Shown here piece by piece: positions 15,145 through 23,729 of a DNA stretch of 64,000 nt (its first letter is position 1; each line of letters starts with the position of its first letter). Position numbers and translations under genes: made by a program. The notes beneath the pieces are model-generated. The model searched no databases and was not told the DNA's origin. It was given only the letters and a program-made list of their open reading frames with translations. Source of the stretch: Cupriavidus necator N-1 (lineage in GTDB: Bacteria > Pseudomonadota > Gammaproteobacteria > Burkholderiales > Burkholderiaceae); the NCBI RefSeq assembly GCF_000219215.1, contig NC_015724.1:310001-374000 (forward strand), in the 5' to 3' direction.

Positions 15145-15785
15145 CACACTACCTCCTGGGCCCGTGCAGCCGCGTACCAGTCGCCTGGTACACGGTCCAC
15201 TGCCTCGAAGATCCCCTTGGCACAGAGCCGCAGGCACAGCGACGGTGTTGCGGCGAGGCAGTTCCCCATCACGAAGGCGAATTTCACGTCATGCTGATCG
15301 TCATCGTTGTCGGTCGATGAGAAGTACGCCGGGAAGTTGCCATGCGAATGGCAATCCACCACCAGCACTTCTCCATCCGCCAGCGCCGGCCGGTCGTACT
15401 GCAAATGACCGCGCCCGTGCGACAGCATCGTGACCGGCACCAGCCGGAATGCGCAAGTTGCCGGATGCCAGACGATCCAGCTGCCGGTCTCGTTGGGCAT
15501 GGCCGCACGCGCCAGCTCGGCAAACTGCCCGATCAGGTGCGCGGGCAGCTTGCCGCAGCGCAGGTCCGTCGCCTCGGCCGCGGTGCCATACGGCACCGCA
15601 GTCTTGACGTCGAATTGGCCCACGCGGCGCACGAGCCGCAGCCATGGCCGCGACACTTCCAGAAACACGCCGTTGGCGGCGATAAGCAGGCGTTCTCCCG
15701 TCGCTTCCAGTGGTGCCAGTTCGCCGAAGCGCGGCACCATCACGGACGGAAAGGATTGCTGCAGGGTAATGTCCATCGGATGCAT
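15144..15785 (-). CDS. PRTRC system protein A, JAB/JAMM metalloprotease-like
   Basis: 213 aa. An exact JAMM signature is visible: H146-S-H148, seven residues, S156, two residues, D159, with E99 upstream as a candidate catalytic glutamate. JAMM proteins are zinc isopeptidases that remove ubiquitin-like modifiers. With the E1-like ThiF and E2-like B next to it, A is the likely deconjugating or processing enzyme. It starts 8 bp after protein B and overlaps ThiF by one base. Confidence 0.88.
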   Translation of the reverse strand: MHPMDITLQQSFPSVMVPRFGELAPLEATGERLLIAANGVFLEVSRPWLRLVRRVGQFDVKTAVPYGTAAEATDLRCGKLPAHLIGQFAELARAAMPNETGSWIVWHPATCAFRLVPVTMLSHGRGHLQYDRPALADGEVLVVDCHSHGNFPAYFSSTDNDDDQHDVKFAFVMGNCLAATPSLCLRLCAKGIFEAVDRVPGDWYAAARAQEVV

Positions 15786-15793
15786 GTTCAGTC

Positions 15794-16510
15794 TCAGAAT
15801 TGCCCGGCGATCAGGTTGCCGAGGGATTGGTTCATGGGGATGAGCGCCGCTTTTGGGAAGGTTGGAAACCTCCCGTCCAGCATGTCGCGCCAGAAGGCGT
15901 AGAAGCCGTCGTCATAGTCGACCCGCTTGCCGCCGTGATTGGGATGGGTGAAGGCAGAGGCGAAGAACGCCCCTTCCCAGCCGGCTATGGACGCCGCGTC
16001 GATCTGCTTTGGCACGTGGGCCGTGCCGATGCAGATCTTCCCGTGGTCCCAGGTATTGAAGTAAGGCGGCTCGTACAGCATCGATTCCGGCGTCGGGCGC
16101 TCATCCTCCATCAGGGCGAACACACGAAAGCCGGCAGGCGACGCGTGAAAGACCAGTCCGGGATGGGGCGTCATGGCACTGCGATCGCCCAGCTCCTCGC
16201 AGTTGAAGTACACGCGGCGATTGCCGGGCGGACACCACCAGGTGATGGCATCCGGGCCGATCGACAGCACGTTGGGCGTCAAGAACTCGCCCTTGGGCAG
16301 CGAGGCCTCGGCGACCTGACGCACCGCCTGGATCAGCGCACGCCGGTTCAGTGGCGTGCCGGCTCCGATCACGGGTCGCCCCGTCTGAGCATCGGTGACG
16401 ATGCGATGCGCCGTGGCATAAGAGAACGCACTGAGGTCAGTCCCATACAGCAGAATGGCCCCTTGCAGGGCCACATCATGGTCGCGTGAAGCACTATGAA
16501 TCTTGGCCAT
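15794..16510 (-). CDS. PRTRC system protein B, E2-like
   Basis: 238 aa. The C-terminal half has a fold-like order of HPGLVFHAS, FRVFALM, EPPYFNTW, then DHGKICIGT with C160. This resembles the E2 active-site context (HPN...GxICL). I infer that B is the E2-like transfer enzyme of the cassette; C160 is the candidate thioester cysteine. A strong AGGAGGG site precedes the ATG. The gene starts 9 bp after protein F. Confidence 0.85.
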   Translation of the reverse strand: MAKIHSASRDHDVALQGAILLYGTDLSAFSYATAHRIVTDAQTGRPVIGAGTPLNRRALIQAVRQVAEASLPKGEFLTPNVLSIGPDAITWWCPPGNRRVYFNCEELGDRSAMTPHPGLVFHASPAGFRVFALMEDERPTPESMLYEPPYFNTWDHGKICIGTAHVPKQIDAASIAGWEGAFFASAFTHPNHGGKRVDYDDGFYAFWRDMLDGRFPTFPKAALIPMNQSLGNLIAGQF

Positions 16511-16519
16511 GTGGCCCTC

Positions 16520-17653
16520 CTATTCAGAAATTAAGGTGAGAACGCGGTCGAGTGCCGCGATGACGTCCATCATGTCGGCCAGTTGCTTGAACTGGCGCCG
16601 GATTGCGCGAGGGGTATTTGCCAGCGGAATTAGCGACTGATACATCGTGGCGTCGCCCCCGCAATTCAGGGAGTCGAAGTGGTCATCGAGGATCTGGCCC
16701 ACCCAGTGCCCCCTCCACATGCAGAGCGTCGCAGCCGAGTAGGCAGGTTCTGCCCATTGCGCGTGGTTGAGTGCACGGCTGCGCCGGGTCCGGGCGAGTA
16801 CCGCCTGTAGGTCCAGCAGCGCAAGGCAAATTCGGCGTGGCAGGCCACGTTTTTGACCCGCCAGCGCCTCCAGTTGCGGAGCGCGCAAGCAGTCGATGCG
16901 CACGGATTTGTCCCGTCGCGCAAATGCAGGCACCGCGTCATCTGGGGCGAGCACTGGCAGTACCTTGGACGGCAGGTAGCGCTCGATCTCGGAGCTGTCA
17001 GCGTCGCCGAACCGCTCGCCGAGAAACTCCCGCGCCTCCTCATCGCTCATTGTCGGATCGCACTCCCACCACCAGCGGGCGAACATGTCCGCCAGCTCGT
17101 CTGGCGTGCGCACGAAGAGCGATCGACCCGCAGCCTCGTTGACGAGGTGTGTGGCCGTGTACAGCAGGGCGGGATCAGCGCGGCGCATGATATCGGCACG
17201 CTTCCCGATCTCGAACACGGCTTCCTCGTCAAGCTCGATCGCCAGGTACAACGGCGCATGGAGGTCTTCGTCCCATCCGAACTGATCGACCTGCTCCCTT
17301 GCGGCAGCCAGGTCGAGCAACGCGAACGAGAAGTTCAACCGTTTGCACTTGGGCATGCGCCGGCGCAGCCAGGCGAACATGGCCTGCGCGAACGCATCAC
17401 CGGCGCTGGCCGCCCCCTGCACGTCCCGGGCCGCCAGCACGCCGGTTTCGAACTGCTTGCGGATCAGCCTGAGCGTGTCCGCGCCCTCGCCGTACTGCAG
17501 CTTCCCGCGGGCGGGAATCTCGGCCGAGAGCGAGGGTAGCGTCAGAAAACCATGGGCAGGTCGACGTCTGGCAGCGGGAGGCTGTCGCGATGGCGTCCAG
17601 CCGGGCCCTGATGCAATGAAGATTTCATCAGATGGGCGAGCATCGAACAGCAC
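16520..17653 (-). CDS. PRTRC system protein F
   Basis: 377 aa with GTG start and GAGGAG upstream. No enzymatic motif is visible. Recognised by its position between C and B and by its length. A PRTRC-conserved N-terminus (MLFDARP, FLTLPSLSAEIP) is followed by a largely helical body. A strong hairpin lies just upstream (17675-17699), so F and the genes after it may be expressed less than, or independently of, ParB-E-C. Confidence 0.82.
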   Translation of the reverse strand: MLFDARPSDEIFIASGPGWTPSRQPPAARRRPAHGFLTLPSLSAEIPARGKLQYGEGADTLRLIRKQFETGVLAARDVQGAASAGDAFAQAMFAWLRRRMPKCKRLNFSFALLDLAAAREQVDQFGWDEDLHAPLYLAIELDEEAVFEIGKRADIMRRADPALLYTATHLVNEAAGRSLFVRTPDELADMFARWWWECDPTMSDEEAREFLGERFGDADSSEIERYLPSKVLPVLAPDDAVPAFARRDKSVRIDCLRAPQLEALAGQKRGLPRRICLALLDLQAVLARTRRSRALNHAQWAEPAYSAATLCMWRGHWVGQILDDHFDSLNCGGDATMYQSLIPLANTPRAIRRQFKQLADMMDVIAALDRVLTLISE

Positions 17654-17674
17654 GATTCCATCTCCTCAGAATGT

Positions 17675-17699
17675 GAAAAAACCGCCCTTTCGGGCGGTT
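17675..17699 (-). terminator. intra-cassette terminator between C and F
   Basis: ACCGCCC 17681-17687 / GGGCGGT 17692-17698. On the minus strand it is followed by TTTTTTC. It sits inside the PRTRC operon and would attenuate F, B, A and ThiF. Confidence 0.75.
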
Positions 17700-17755
17700 T
17701 CTGGTTGGAAGGCAGGCAGAAGTCCGGACTGGACAGTGCCTGCATCAAGTCACGC

Positions 17756-17974
17756 TTACGCATGGCAGCCCTTGGCGCCGGCGGCGCGCACGAACGTGTA
17801 GCGCATGACGGTCCCGTTATGCACCGGACCATCCACCGTGGCGGTGGTCAGCTCGGGGTACTGGGCGGTGTACATGTCGCGCACCTGGTCGGTCGAAAAT
17901 GCCGGGCCAGGATCCATCAGGGTCATGCCGTTGTAGATGAATTCACGGGTCAGTTGCTGGACAGTCAGGCTCAT
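17756..17974 (-). CDS. PRTRC system protein C, ubiquitin-like beta-grasp candidate
   Basis: 72 aa. The pattern REFIYNGMTLMDPGPAFS, QVRDMYTAQYPEL, then VMRYTFVRAAGAKG is the hallmark of PRTRC protein C. Small size, two N-terminal strands, one helix and C-terminal strands fit a ubiquitin-like beta-grasp. A plausible modifier for ThiF. The C-terminus (AKGCHA) is not a canonical diglycine, so it may need processing. AAGGAG ribosome site. Confidence 0.88.
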   Translation of the reverse strand: MSLTVQQLTREFIYNGMTLMDPGPAFSTDQVRDMYTAQYPELTTATVDGPVHNGTVMRYTFVRAAGAKGCHA

Positions 17975-17985
17975 GGTGTCGCTCC

Positions 17986-18444
17986 TTATCCGAGCAGATC
18001 GGCGAGGTTGGTACCGCTCGGCTCGGGCGAGGATGCCTGGGGCGCGGGGGCCGCAGCCTTGCCCTCGCCTTCCGCGTTGTCGTCCGTGCCGTCAGTCCCA
18101 TCCGCATCATCGGAAGACGATGCGACCGGCTTGCTGTTGGCCTTGGATAGCGCCTTCTGTGCCTTGGTAGACTGCGCGCTGGTTGCCGCGTTCAGGATCG
18201 AAGCAGTGGCTTCGACCTGTTCGGCCAACGAGCGATGCGAGACCGACACCGAGGAGATTGCCTGGGCAAAGCCCTCGTCCAGTTCCGCCGGGGAGGCGGT
18301 CAGAGCGAGCGGGGTGGCCAGCGCCGCGTCAGCGGCCTTGGAAACGACCGGTGCAACGACAACAGCCATCGCGTCACCCTTCATGGTTAGCGTGAGCACA
18401 ACCTTGTCGCACGCGGTGACGAGCGGAACGAGTTCCTGAAACAT
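17986..18444 (-). CDS. PRTRC system protein E
   Basis: 152 aa. The N-terminal FQELVPLVTACDKVVLTLTMKGD and VVAPVVSK... motifs match PRTRC protein E. The C-terminal 50 residues are acidic and low-complexity. AAGGA site. A 7-bp leader hairpin (CGACCGC 18482-18488 / GCGGTCG 18495-18501) lies between ParB and E. Confidence 0.85.
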   Translation of the reverse strand: MFQELVPLVTACDKVVLTLTMKGDAMAVVVAPVVSKAADAALATPLALTASPAELDEGFAQAISSVSVSHRSLAEQVEATASILNAATSAQSTKAQKALSKANSKPVASSSDDADGTDGTDDNAEGEGKAAAPAPQASSPEPSGTNLADLLG

Positions 18445-18508
18445 GGGGAGATCCTTGAAAAGATGAGTAAATGGGGGAAAGCGACCGCCGGGAAGCGGTC
18501 GATTGCGA

Positions 18509-20173
18509 TCAGAAGCGAAGAACCTTGGGCAGCTTGCCCGCGTATTCGAATCCGTCGACGTTGAGCAACGCCTCGATCAGATCCGGCTTGGACTTGTTAA
18601 AGACCTTGGCGAAGTTGTCACCAAGTGCGGCACGCAGGCCCAGCTCGTCGGCCAGCACCTTAATTTCCGACTTGGTCAGCAGCCCCAGGAAGTCTTTGGA
18701 CTTCTGCAGGTTCCAATGCTGGCGCAGATCCAGCTTGTGGTATTGGCAGAGCGCCACAAGGTGATTGACTTCGATCCCCTCGATGGCCGCGACGGTCATT
18801 GCTGTGGTCAGCGTGACACGCTTGCCGGCATCCAGCTCCTGCACGGTGGACAGGTTCTTCTTGAGGTCGGTGGACGTAGCCTTCTCGTCCGTCAGCTTCT
18901 CGAAGATCTTGCCCATGATGTCGCCACCAATGTTGCGCGAGAGGCCGGACAGCGCCACCGCCAGCAGGTAGATGTTGGCGGTCTCGGGAACGCTTGCGGC
19001 CTCGCGGCGCAGTGCCTTGCGCCACAGCGCGACCCGGTAGGCTTTCACCTTCTCGGTCTCGCTGATGTGCGTGACAGCCTTTTCCTCTGCAGGCGTTTTG
19101 GTCGAGCCTTTGGCAGTCGTGGATGAACCCGCGGCTGCAGCGGCCGGCTTTTGTGCGTTCGCCTTGGCGTCGCGCTCAGCCTTCAGGCGTGCCGCGATCT
19201 TCTTGCTGTTGCAAGCCGTATCGAAGCACTGACCACGGAAGACCTTGCCGATGCTATCCGGCAACGCGCTGACCGCCGCGCCATAGTGCTCGCAGGCATG
19301 GCAGGCCTTCGCCTGATCTTCGCCAACGCCGGTCGGACCGTCCACCACCAGTTGCACGCGCGTATGGTTGTCCCCCGCACGCACAATCCGGATCACCGGG
19401 TACTCATCCTTCAGGCCGTAGGCTACCGTTTCCAGTTGCTTGTCGGTCTTCTGCGTGTAGCAGGCGCGGTTGGTGCAATTGCCGGTCGCAATCGCCTCGC
19501 CGAACATTTCCGTCTGCAACGACGAGTTGTGTGGGCAAGCAGCGCAGTCGGCCTTATCGAAGATTGCCGTAGCGAGGCTGCACGCGGCGGCCTCGATGGT
19601 CTTCTTCAGTTCGGCCACCGACTTCTTCTCGCCCACGATGACGGGCAGGAGCTTGTCCTGCTTGTCCTTGGCGAGCGTCGCTAGCAGTTCGGCGTGGCCA
19701 AGCTGGATGGTGCGGGTGTTGAGCGCGTCCAGAACGGACGTGCTGCAGTTCATCAGCCCCAGGCGCTTGTCCAGCGTGGAGCGGGACCAGCCCAGGATCT
19801 TGGCGGCTTCCTCGCGGTCGCCCTTAAGTTGTCCAACGATCCGTGCGGCAGCCACGGCTTCCTCGGAAGGGGCCATGTCCGCACGCTGGACGTTCTCGAT
19901 GAGGGCGAGCCGGTCGGCCTCCTCTTCGGTCATCTCGCGGATGGTGACAGGGATGGGATAGTCGTCGCCGTGCGCCGCCCTCGCGGCACGCAAGCGGCGT
20001 TCACCGGCCACCAGCTCGTAGCCGTCATCGCCCAACGGACGAATCAGGATTGGCTGGATAACACCGTTCTCGCGAACGGAATCGGTGAGCTCCGCCATTT
20101 CGGCAGCATCGAAGTACTTGCGCGGGTTGCGGCCAGGACGGATCTTGCCGAGGGCGATAGTGGGGCTTTGCAT
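18509..20173 (-). CDS. PRTRC system ParB-family protein
   Basis: 554 aa from the ATG at 20173. ParB/Srx nuclease-like N-domain with NPRKYF, then GVIQPILIRP and ELVAGERRLRAAR (the GERR box), then the ENVQRADM helix and an HTH (AAKILGWSRSTLDKRL). After it comes a cysteine-rich middle (CAACPH, CTNRACY, CHACEHYG, CFDTACNS) that probably binds zinc and sets PRTRC ParBs apart. No ParA is next to it. First gene of the cassette with leader motif copy 7. Confidence 0.92.
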   Translation of the reverse strand: MQSPTIALGKIRPGRNPRKYFDAAEMAELTDSVRENGVIQPILIRPLGDDGYELVAGERRLRAARAAHGDDYPIPVTIREMTEEEADRLALIENVQRADMAPSEEAVAAARIVGQLKGDREEAAKILGWSRSTLDKRLGLMNCSTSVLDALNTRTIQLGHAELLATLAKDKQDKLLPVIVGEKKSVAELKKTIEAAACSLATAIFDKADCAACPHNSSLQTEMFGEAIATGNCTNRACYTQKTDKQLETVAYGLKDEYPVIRIVRAGDNHTRVQLVVDGPTGVGEDQAKACHACEHYGAAVSALPDSIGKVFRGQCFDTACNSKKIAARLKAERDAKANAQKPAAAAAGSSTTAKGSTKTPAEEKAVTHISETEKVKAYRVALWRKALRREAASVPETANIYLLAVALSGLSRNIGGDIMGKIFEKLTDEKATSTDLKKNLSTVQELDAGKRVTLTTAMTVAAIEGIEVNHLVALCQYHKLDLRQHWNLQKSKDFLGLLTKSEIKVLADELGLRAALGDNFAKVFNKSKPDLIEALLNVDGFEYAGKLPKVLRF

Positions 20174-20340
20174 GATTGGGCTCTCCGGATGGGGAATGGG
20201 AACCCGTTGCCGCACCGGGAACAGGTTCCCGATGGGATAAGAAAGTGAAATTGGCAGCCCGGCGATGCGGGAGGCCAAATTACTGCGAAAAGCTGTGCAC
20301 CAGGCGGTGCGTGGTCGATGCGTCAGGGACGCGGAAGTAG
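20174..20340 (-). promoter_or_regulatory. PRTRC-region leader motif, copy 7 (parB leader)
   Basis: Stem A is GCGTC 20320-20324 / GACGC 20328-20332. Stem B is GCACC 20297-20301 / GGTGC 20306-20310. A third hairpin CGGGAAC / GTTCCCG is at 20216-20222 / 20225-20231. A GGG...GGAG...GCCC hairpin overlaps the ribosome site. The flank reads GGAAGTAG instead of GAGAAGTG. Confidence 0.7.
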
Positions 20341-20406
20341 CCGTAAGGATAAACCAATCGAAACTTGCGCGCCAGATGGCCGCGACCCAACTACACGGCG
20401 CAGGAC

Positions 20407-20437
20407 GAAAAAAAAGGCCCTCCACAACGGGAGGGCG
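20407..20437 (-). terminator. rho-independent terminator
   Basis: GCCCTCC 20417-20423 / GGAGGGC 20430-20436, then CTTTTTTTT on the minus strand. It insulates the parB promoter from the 20717 gene upstream. Confidence 0.85.
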
Positions 20438-20557
20438 AGTCCTAAGAGGTCTTGGGTCCGTAGCGGGGGCTACGGGAAATCATCTTATCGCGGAACCGAC
20501 GCAGTCCATCCGGCGAAAGCTCACGAATTTGCTATCTCTTTTGAAGGATCGCCCACC

Positions 20558-20653
20558 ATGCGCACAATGAAGCGTTGTTCATGCTGCGGGGCTAGGTCGC
20601 GGTCAAGGCCAGAGGGCTCAAATCGACCCCTTGCAGTCTTTCGGAAAAACTGA
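20558..20653 (+). CDS. possible 31-aa Cys-containing small protein
   Basis: ATG with GAAGGA 8 nt upstream encodes a basic peptide (MRTMKRCSCCGARSR...) with CSCC. It lies between convergent terminators and has no known homologue that I recognise. It could be chance. Confidence 0.25.
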   Translation: MRTMKRCSCCGARSRSRPEGSNRPLAVFRKN

Positions 20654-20716
20654 CTCAATGTCGGCTTTGCAGCGCTTGCGGTCGCCTTGTCAGTGGGCGC
20701 CTGGTAGCGCAGCCCA

Positions 20717-21622
20717 TCAAAGCTTTGGTAGCACGTCCTGCTCGAAGATCTCCATCGGCATCAGGCCGTTGATACTGCAGTTCTTCCCGTGCAGTTCGTG
20801 CAACCGCTCCTGGTAGCCGCCGACGGCGACGAGGCCGTAGCCCAGCCGCCCGCCATCAAGAGTTACCTCCCGGGACGGCAGCTGCTTCATGAGCTCCAGC
20901 ATGGCGGACCTCTCGCGCGCCAAGTAGGTCTCGACCGGCATGCCCTGCCTTCTGAGGATCGCCCGAGACTCTGGTGAGACGAGCTCCGTTGGTGTCACTC
21001 GGTAGGGTCGAAACTCCTTGGTGGCCGCCATCACCGGCAAATACTGCGCCATTGCATCTTTGTCATACATCTGGTGCCGCACCGTGACGTCGACTACCGT
21101 GAATGGTGGGGCCACCACAATCGCGTGGGGCGCGACGAACTGGCGCTGGTCGATCGAGTAGAAGTAGCGAGGCGTGACCGACACCGATAGCGGGAAGTGG
21201 ATGGCCAGATTGCTCTTCGCGGTGTAGTTCCACACGCCGAGCTCGTCGAGAATCCGCGAAAGAACGCCCGACGCGACTACGCACAGCCCGTGCCGCCCAT
21301 CGCGCGCAACGCGGTCGGCCACGGCCTCTGCCGCGACCAGGATCTTGCGCTCGGCCTGTTGCAACTCATCGGCCGTGTAACTTCTAGTCTCGACGAGACG
21401 CGCGACCATGTTCAGTGCCTTCGGGTCTTGCGCTTCGGCGCGCAGAAATTCTGGCGTGTCATGCAAGCGCGGCCTCGACGGGTCGATACCACGTTGAACG
21501 AACCAGGCGTCGAGCCCCTGCTGGGTGCTCGCGTTGCTCAATGGCCAAAGCCCCACCGAAGCCGGCTTCGAGGTCACTTGATCGCTGACGGCCAGCAGCT
21601 TTCGTCGTTTAGCTTCTCCCAT
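20717..21622 (-). CDS. hypothetical protein with MGEAKRRK N-terminus
   Basis: 301 aa. The N-terminal MGEAKRRK peptide is seen in several unrelated families with a basic, possibly nucleic-acid-binding start. A central region has VVDVTVRHQMY and strand-rich FYSIDQRQFVAPHAIV. AAGGGAGA ribosome site. Single gene. Function unknown. Confidence 0.65.
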   Translation of the reverse strand: MGEAKRRKLLAVSDQVTSKPASVGLWPLSNASTQQGLDAWFVQRGIDPSRPRLHDTPEFLRAEAQDPKALNMVARLVETRSYTADELQQAERKILVAAEAVADRVARDGRHGLCVVASGVLSRILDELGVWNYTAKSNLAIHFPLSVSVTPRYFYSIDQRQFVAPHAIVVAPPFTVVDVTVRHQMYDKDAMAQYLPVMAATKEFRPYRVTPTELVSPESRAILRRQGMPVETYLARERSAMLELMKQLPSREVTLDGGRLGYGLVAVGGYQERLHELHGKNCSINGLMPMEIFEQDVLPKL

Positions 21623-22227
21623 ATTCTCCCTTCAGTGTAGTAGTACCGAGCGCTTGAGCATGCGCATGGCATTGTACGCATGACGAGTAGATGTCAGATG
21701 GTTCGATCCCTCCATTCGGCAGGCTCGACACCTTCAATGCACGGCCGAGCATCTACATGCCAGAGTCGATGGCGGTGGGGACTCCCAAAGCAACATCGTG
21801 GCCGCCCGCCGGTTTTGCAACGCTCGCCGACACCAGGGTAAAGCAGCGCGGGACGCCGCCCATCACAAGGAATATGTAGAGCGGGTCATGCGCCGGAGAC
21901 AGTGGCACCACCCCTGGGTCTTCGAAAGGCTGCTGCGTTCAGGCGGGGTGGTGAACCCGCCGACCCCCGCCGCCGCAGCCACCGATTGCTGAAATCCGCG
22001 CCTTGACTCCTTCGGTCGTCCCGTGACGACCGCTTGGCTGCGGCCAGCGGCTGGACCGATCCCGACCCAAAGCGGAAGTAGCGCAGGTGGATCCGACCAT
22101 CGAAAGGAGACATTCGAGGCTTTGGCGCGAACAGCGTCTTCCTGCGTCGTTGCCCACGGCAATCCAATATAATGCTCAGCGAGCACACCGACACGAAGCC
22201 ATAGATCGGCATAAGGGAGGACCAACC
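21623..22227. other. intergenic, no gene supported
   Basis: About 600 bp between the divergent 20717 gene and the three-component operon. Open frames on both strands are short or run antisense to real genes. It probably holds the promoter of the plus-strand operon and backbone remnants. Confidence 0.5.
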
Positions 22228-23229
22228 TTGCGCATCAACCACGCCGCTCAGATCTGCGCGCTTTCGGCATCGGACCTTGAAGATTTCGTCGACGACTGGA
22301 TCGCTCAGCGTTGCAAAGACTACTCCGCCCATGAACTTTGGCGTGGAACGGGTGACATGGGGCGCGATGTGACTGGATACGTGACTGACCGTCGCCTGGA
22401 GGGCCCGTGGGACAACTTCCAGTGCAAGCAGCTCAGTTCGAAGCTGTCCGAGCACTCGGCCTTTGTCGAACTCGGCAAGATTTTCAAGAACTCGGCCGAT
22501 GGCGCGTTTTCCTTGCCGCGGGCGTACACCTTCGTCGCGCCGTACGGCCTTGTTCGGAACGCGCGGGACTACATAGCGCATCCCGAAAAGTTCAGGCAAG
22601 CCTTCCTGGACCGGTGGGACACCTACATCGCTGAGGACCTGGTGGAGAACCAAGTCGTCAAGCTGACCCCGAAGATCGAGGCCAAGATCAAGGCCTTCGA
22701 CTTCAAGAAGGTTGACTGGATCGACGCGACGCGCCTCGCCAAGGATCCCGCGTGCAAACCAGCGCTGGTTGCATGGTTCGACGCCGATCCGGGGTCGTGG
22801 GTCAGGGATGTCGTGCCCGACGAGATTCAGGCTAGTGAGTCGGCCTACATTGGCCAGTTGCTCAAGGTCTACGACGAGAAGGGACCCGGGACGTATTCCG
22901 ACGCCGCGGCGGCGCTCGCTTGTCCGGAGGTCGGCCCGAATCTGCGCATACAGCGCACCCGCTTTTTCGATTCCGTGGCCTTTGAACGGTTCTATCGGGA
23001 TTCCACGCCCAAGGAGTACCTGGCAAATTTCAAGGATGAGATCTACCTCGGTGTGGTCGATGTCCATCAGGGCGCGCATACGGACCGGTTCAGTCGGCTC
23101 GGACGAGTGATGCAGCAAGCGGCCGTCCTGCAGCCGTCCGGCGTGCTCGCCAAGCACGCGAGCCCGCCAGTCAAGCAAGGCACCTGTCACCTGCTTGCAA
23201 ACGAGGGGCTGCTGCCATGGGACCACTAG
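22228..23229 (+). CDS. ABC-three component system REase-like effector
   Basis: 333 aa from a TTG start with GGGAGG 7 nt upstream; longer frames to 22087 have no such site. The N-domain has HELWRGTGDMGRDVTGY (D47) followed by FQCK (Q65-x-K67), a PD-(D/E)xK-type nuclease core. The C-terminal domain fits the ABC-3C effector tail. ABC-3C operons, defined by comparative genomics, are predicted conflict systems in which an ABC ATPase licenses an effector. Overlaps the middle gene by 13 bp. Confidence 0.72.
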   Translation: MRINHAAQICALSASDLEDFVDDWIAQRCKDYSAHELWRGTGDMGRDVTGYVTDRRLEGPWDNFQCKQLSSKLSEHSAFVELGKIFKNSADGAFSLPRAYTFVAPYGLVRNARDYIAHPEKFRQAFLDRWDTYIAEDLVENQVVKLTPKIEAKIKAFDFKKVDWIDATRLAKDPACKPALVAWFDADPGSWVRDVVPDEIQASESAYIGQLLKVYDEKGPGTYSDAAAALACPEVGPNLRIQRTRFFDSVAFERFYRDSTPKEYLANFKDEIYLGVVDVHQGAHTDRFSRLGRVMQQAAVLQPSGVLAKHASPPVKQGTCHLLANEGLLPWDH

Positions 23230-23729
23230 GGCGCAATGCACCAGCGCATCCATTCAACAGCACGCTTGAAACCGGAATCAGGGCGCTGGTGGTGCTGGAG
23301 GCCTTCTACCCGCGGCGCTGCGACCTTCTGGAAATGACTTGGCTCGACCACCTCGTCGTACACACCGGCGACCTCGACGGCCAGGATGTACCTGGGAGCC
23401 TGCATCCGGACCTGCCCAATCGTGCGGGCGAATTGCTCGTGCGGCGCCAACTAGTCGAGAAGAGCCTGCGTCTCATGCAGCAGGTGCATCTCATTGACGT
23501 AATCGAAACTGAGGATGGCATTGCGTTCGGCGCCAGCGAGGACGCGCCGAGCTATCTGGACCTACTGCAGGCGCCATATTCCCTTGCCCTCAAGGAACGC
23601 GCCAAGTGGATGGCCGACCGCTTTGCCGGCATGCAGAGCGCCGAGATGCGAGCATTGATCGAAAGCCGCATCGGGCGCTGGACCGCTGACTTCCGGGTCG
23701 AAGAGCTGCCTGTGGGGAATCGGAAATGA
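23217..23729 (+). CDS. ABC-three component system middle component
   Basis: 170 aa. Helical small protein starting STLETGIRALVVLEAFYPR...DLLEMTWLDHLVVHTGD, typical of ABC-3C middle components that look like a winged helix. The start overlaps the nuclease-like gene and the stop overlaps the ATPase gene (ATGA), so the three are coupled. Confidence 0.72.
   Translation: MGPLGRNAPAHPFNSTLETGIRALVVLEAFYPRRCDLLEMTWLDHLVVHTGDLDGQDVPGSLHPDLPNRAGELLVRRQLVEKSLRLMQQVHLIDVIETEDGIAFGASEDAPSYLDLLQAPYSLALKERAKWMADRFAGMQSAEMRALIESRIGRWTADFRVEELPVGNRK

Noticed and set aside
17542..17832. 96-codon minus-strand frame between PRTRC C and F
   Set aside because: Overlaps both real genes and the terminator hairpin; F has its own GTG with GAGGAG.
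2216..20340. GCGTC-N3-GACGC copies as conventional parS or iterons only
   Set aside because: They are spread singly at the start of transcripts, and the variable second hairpin keeps pairing, which a pure DNA site would not need. A dual role is still possible.
22087..23253. Long minus-strand frame (21886-23253) opposite the nuclease-like gene
   Set aside because: It is antisense to a gene with a clear ribosome site, coupled start and family motifs; its own product has no recognisable features.
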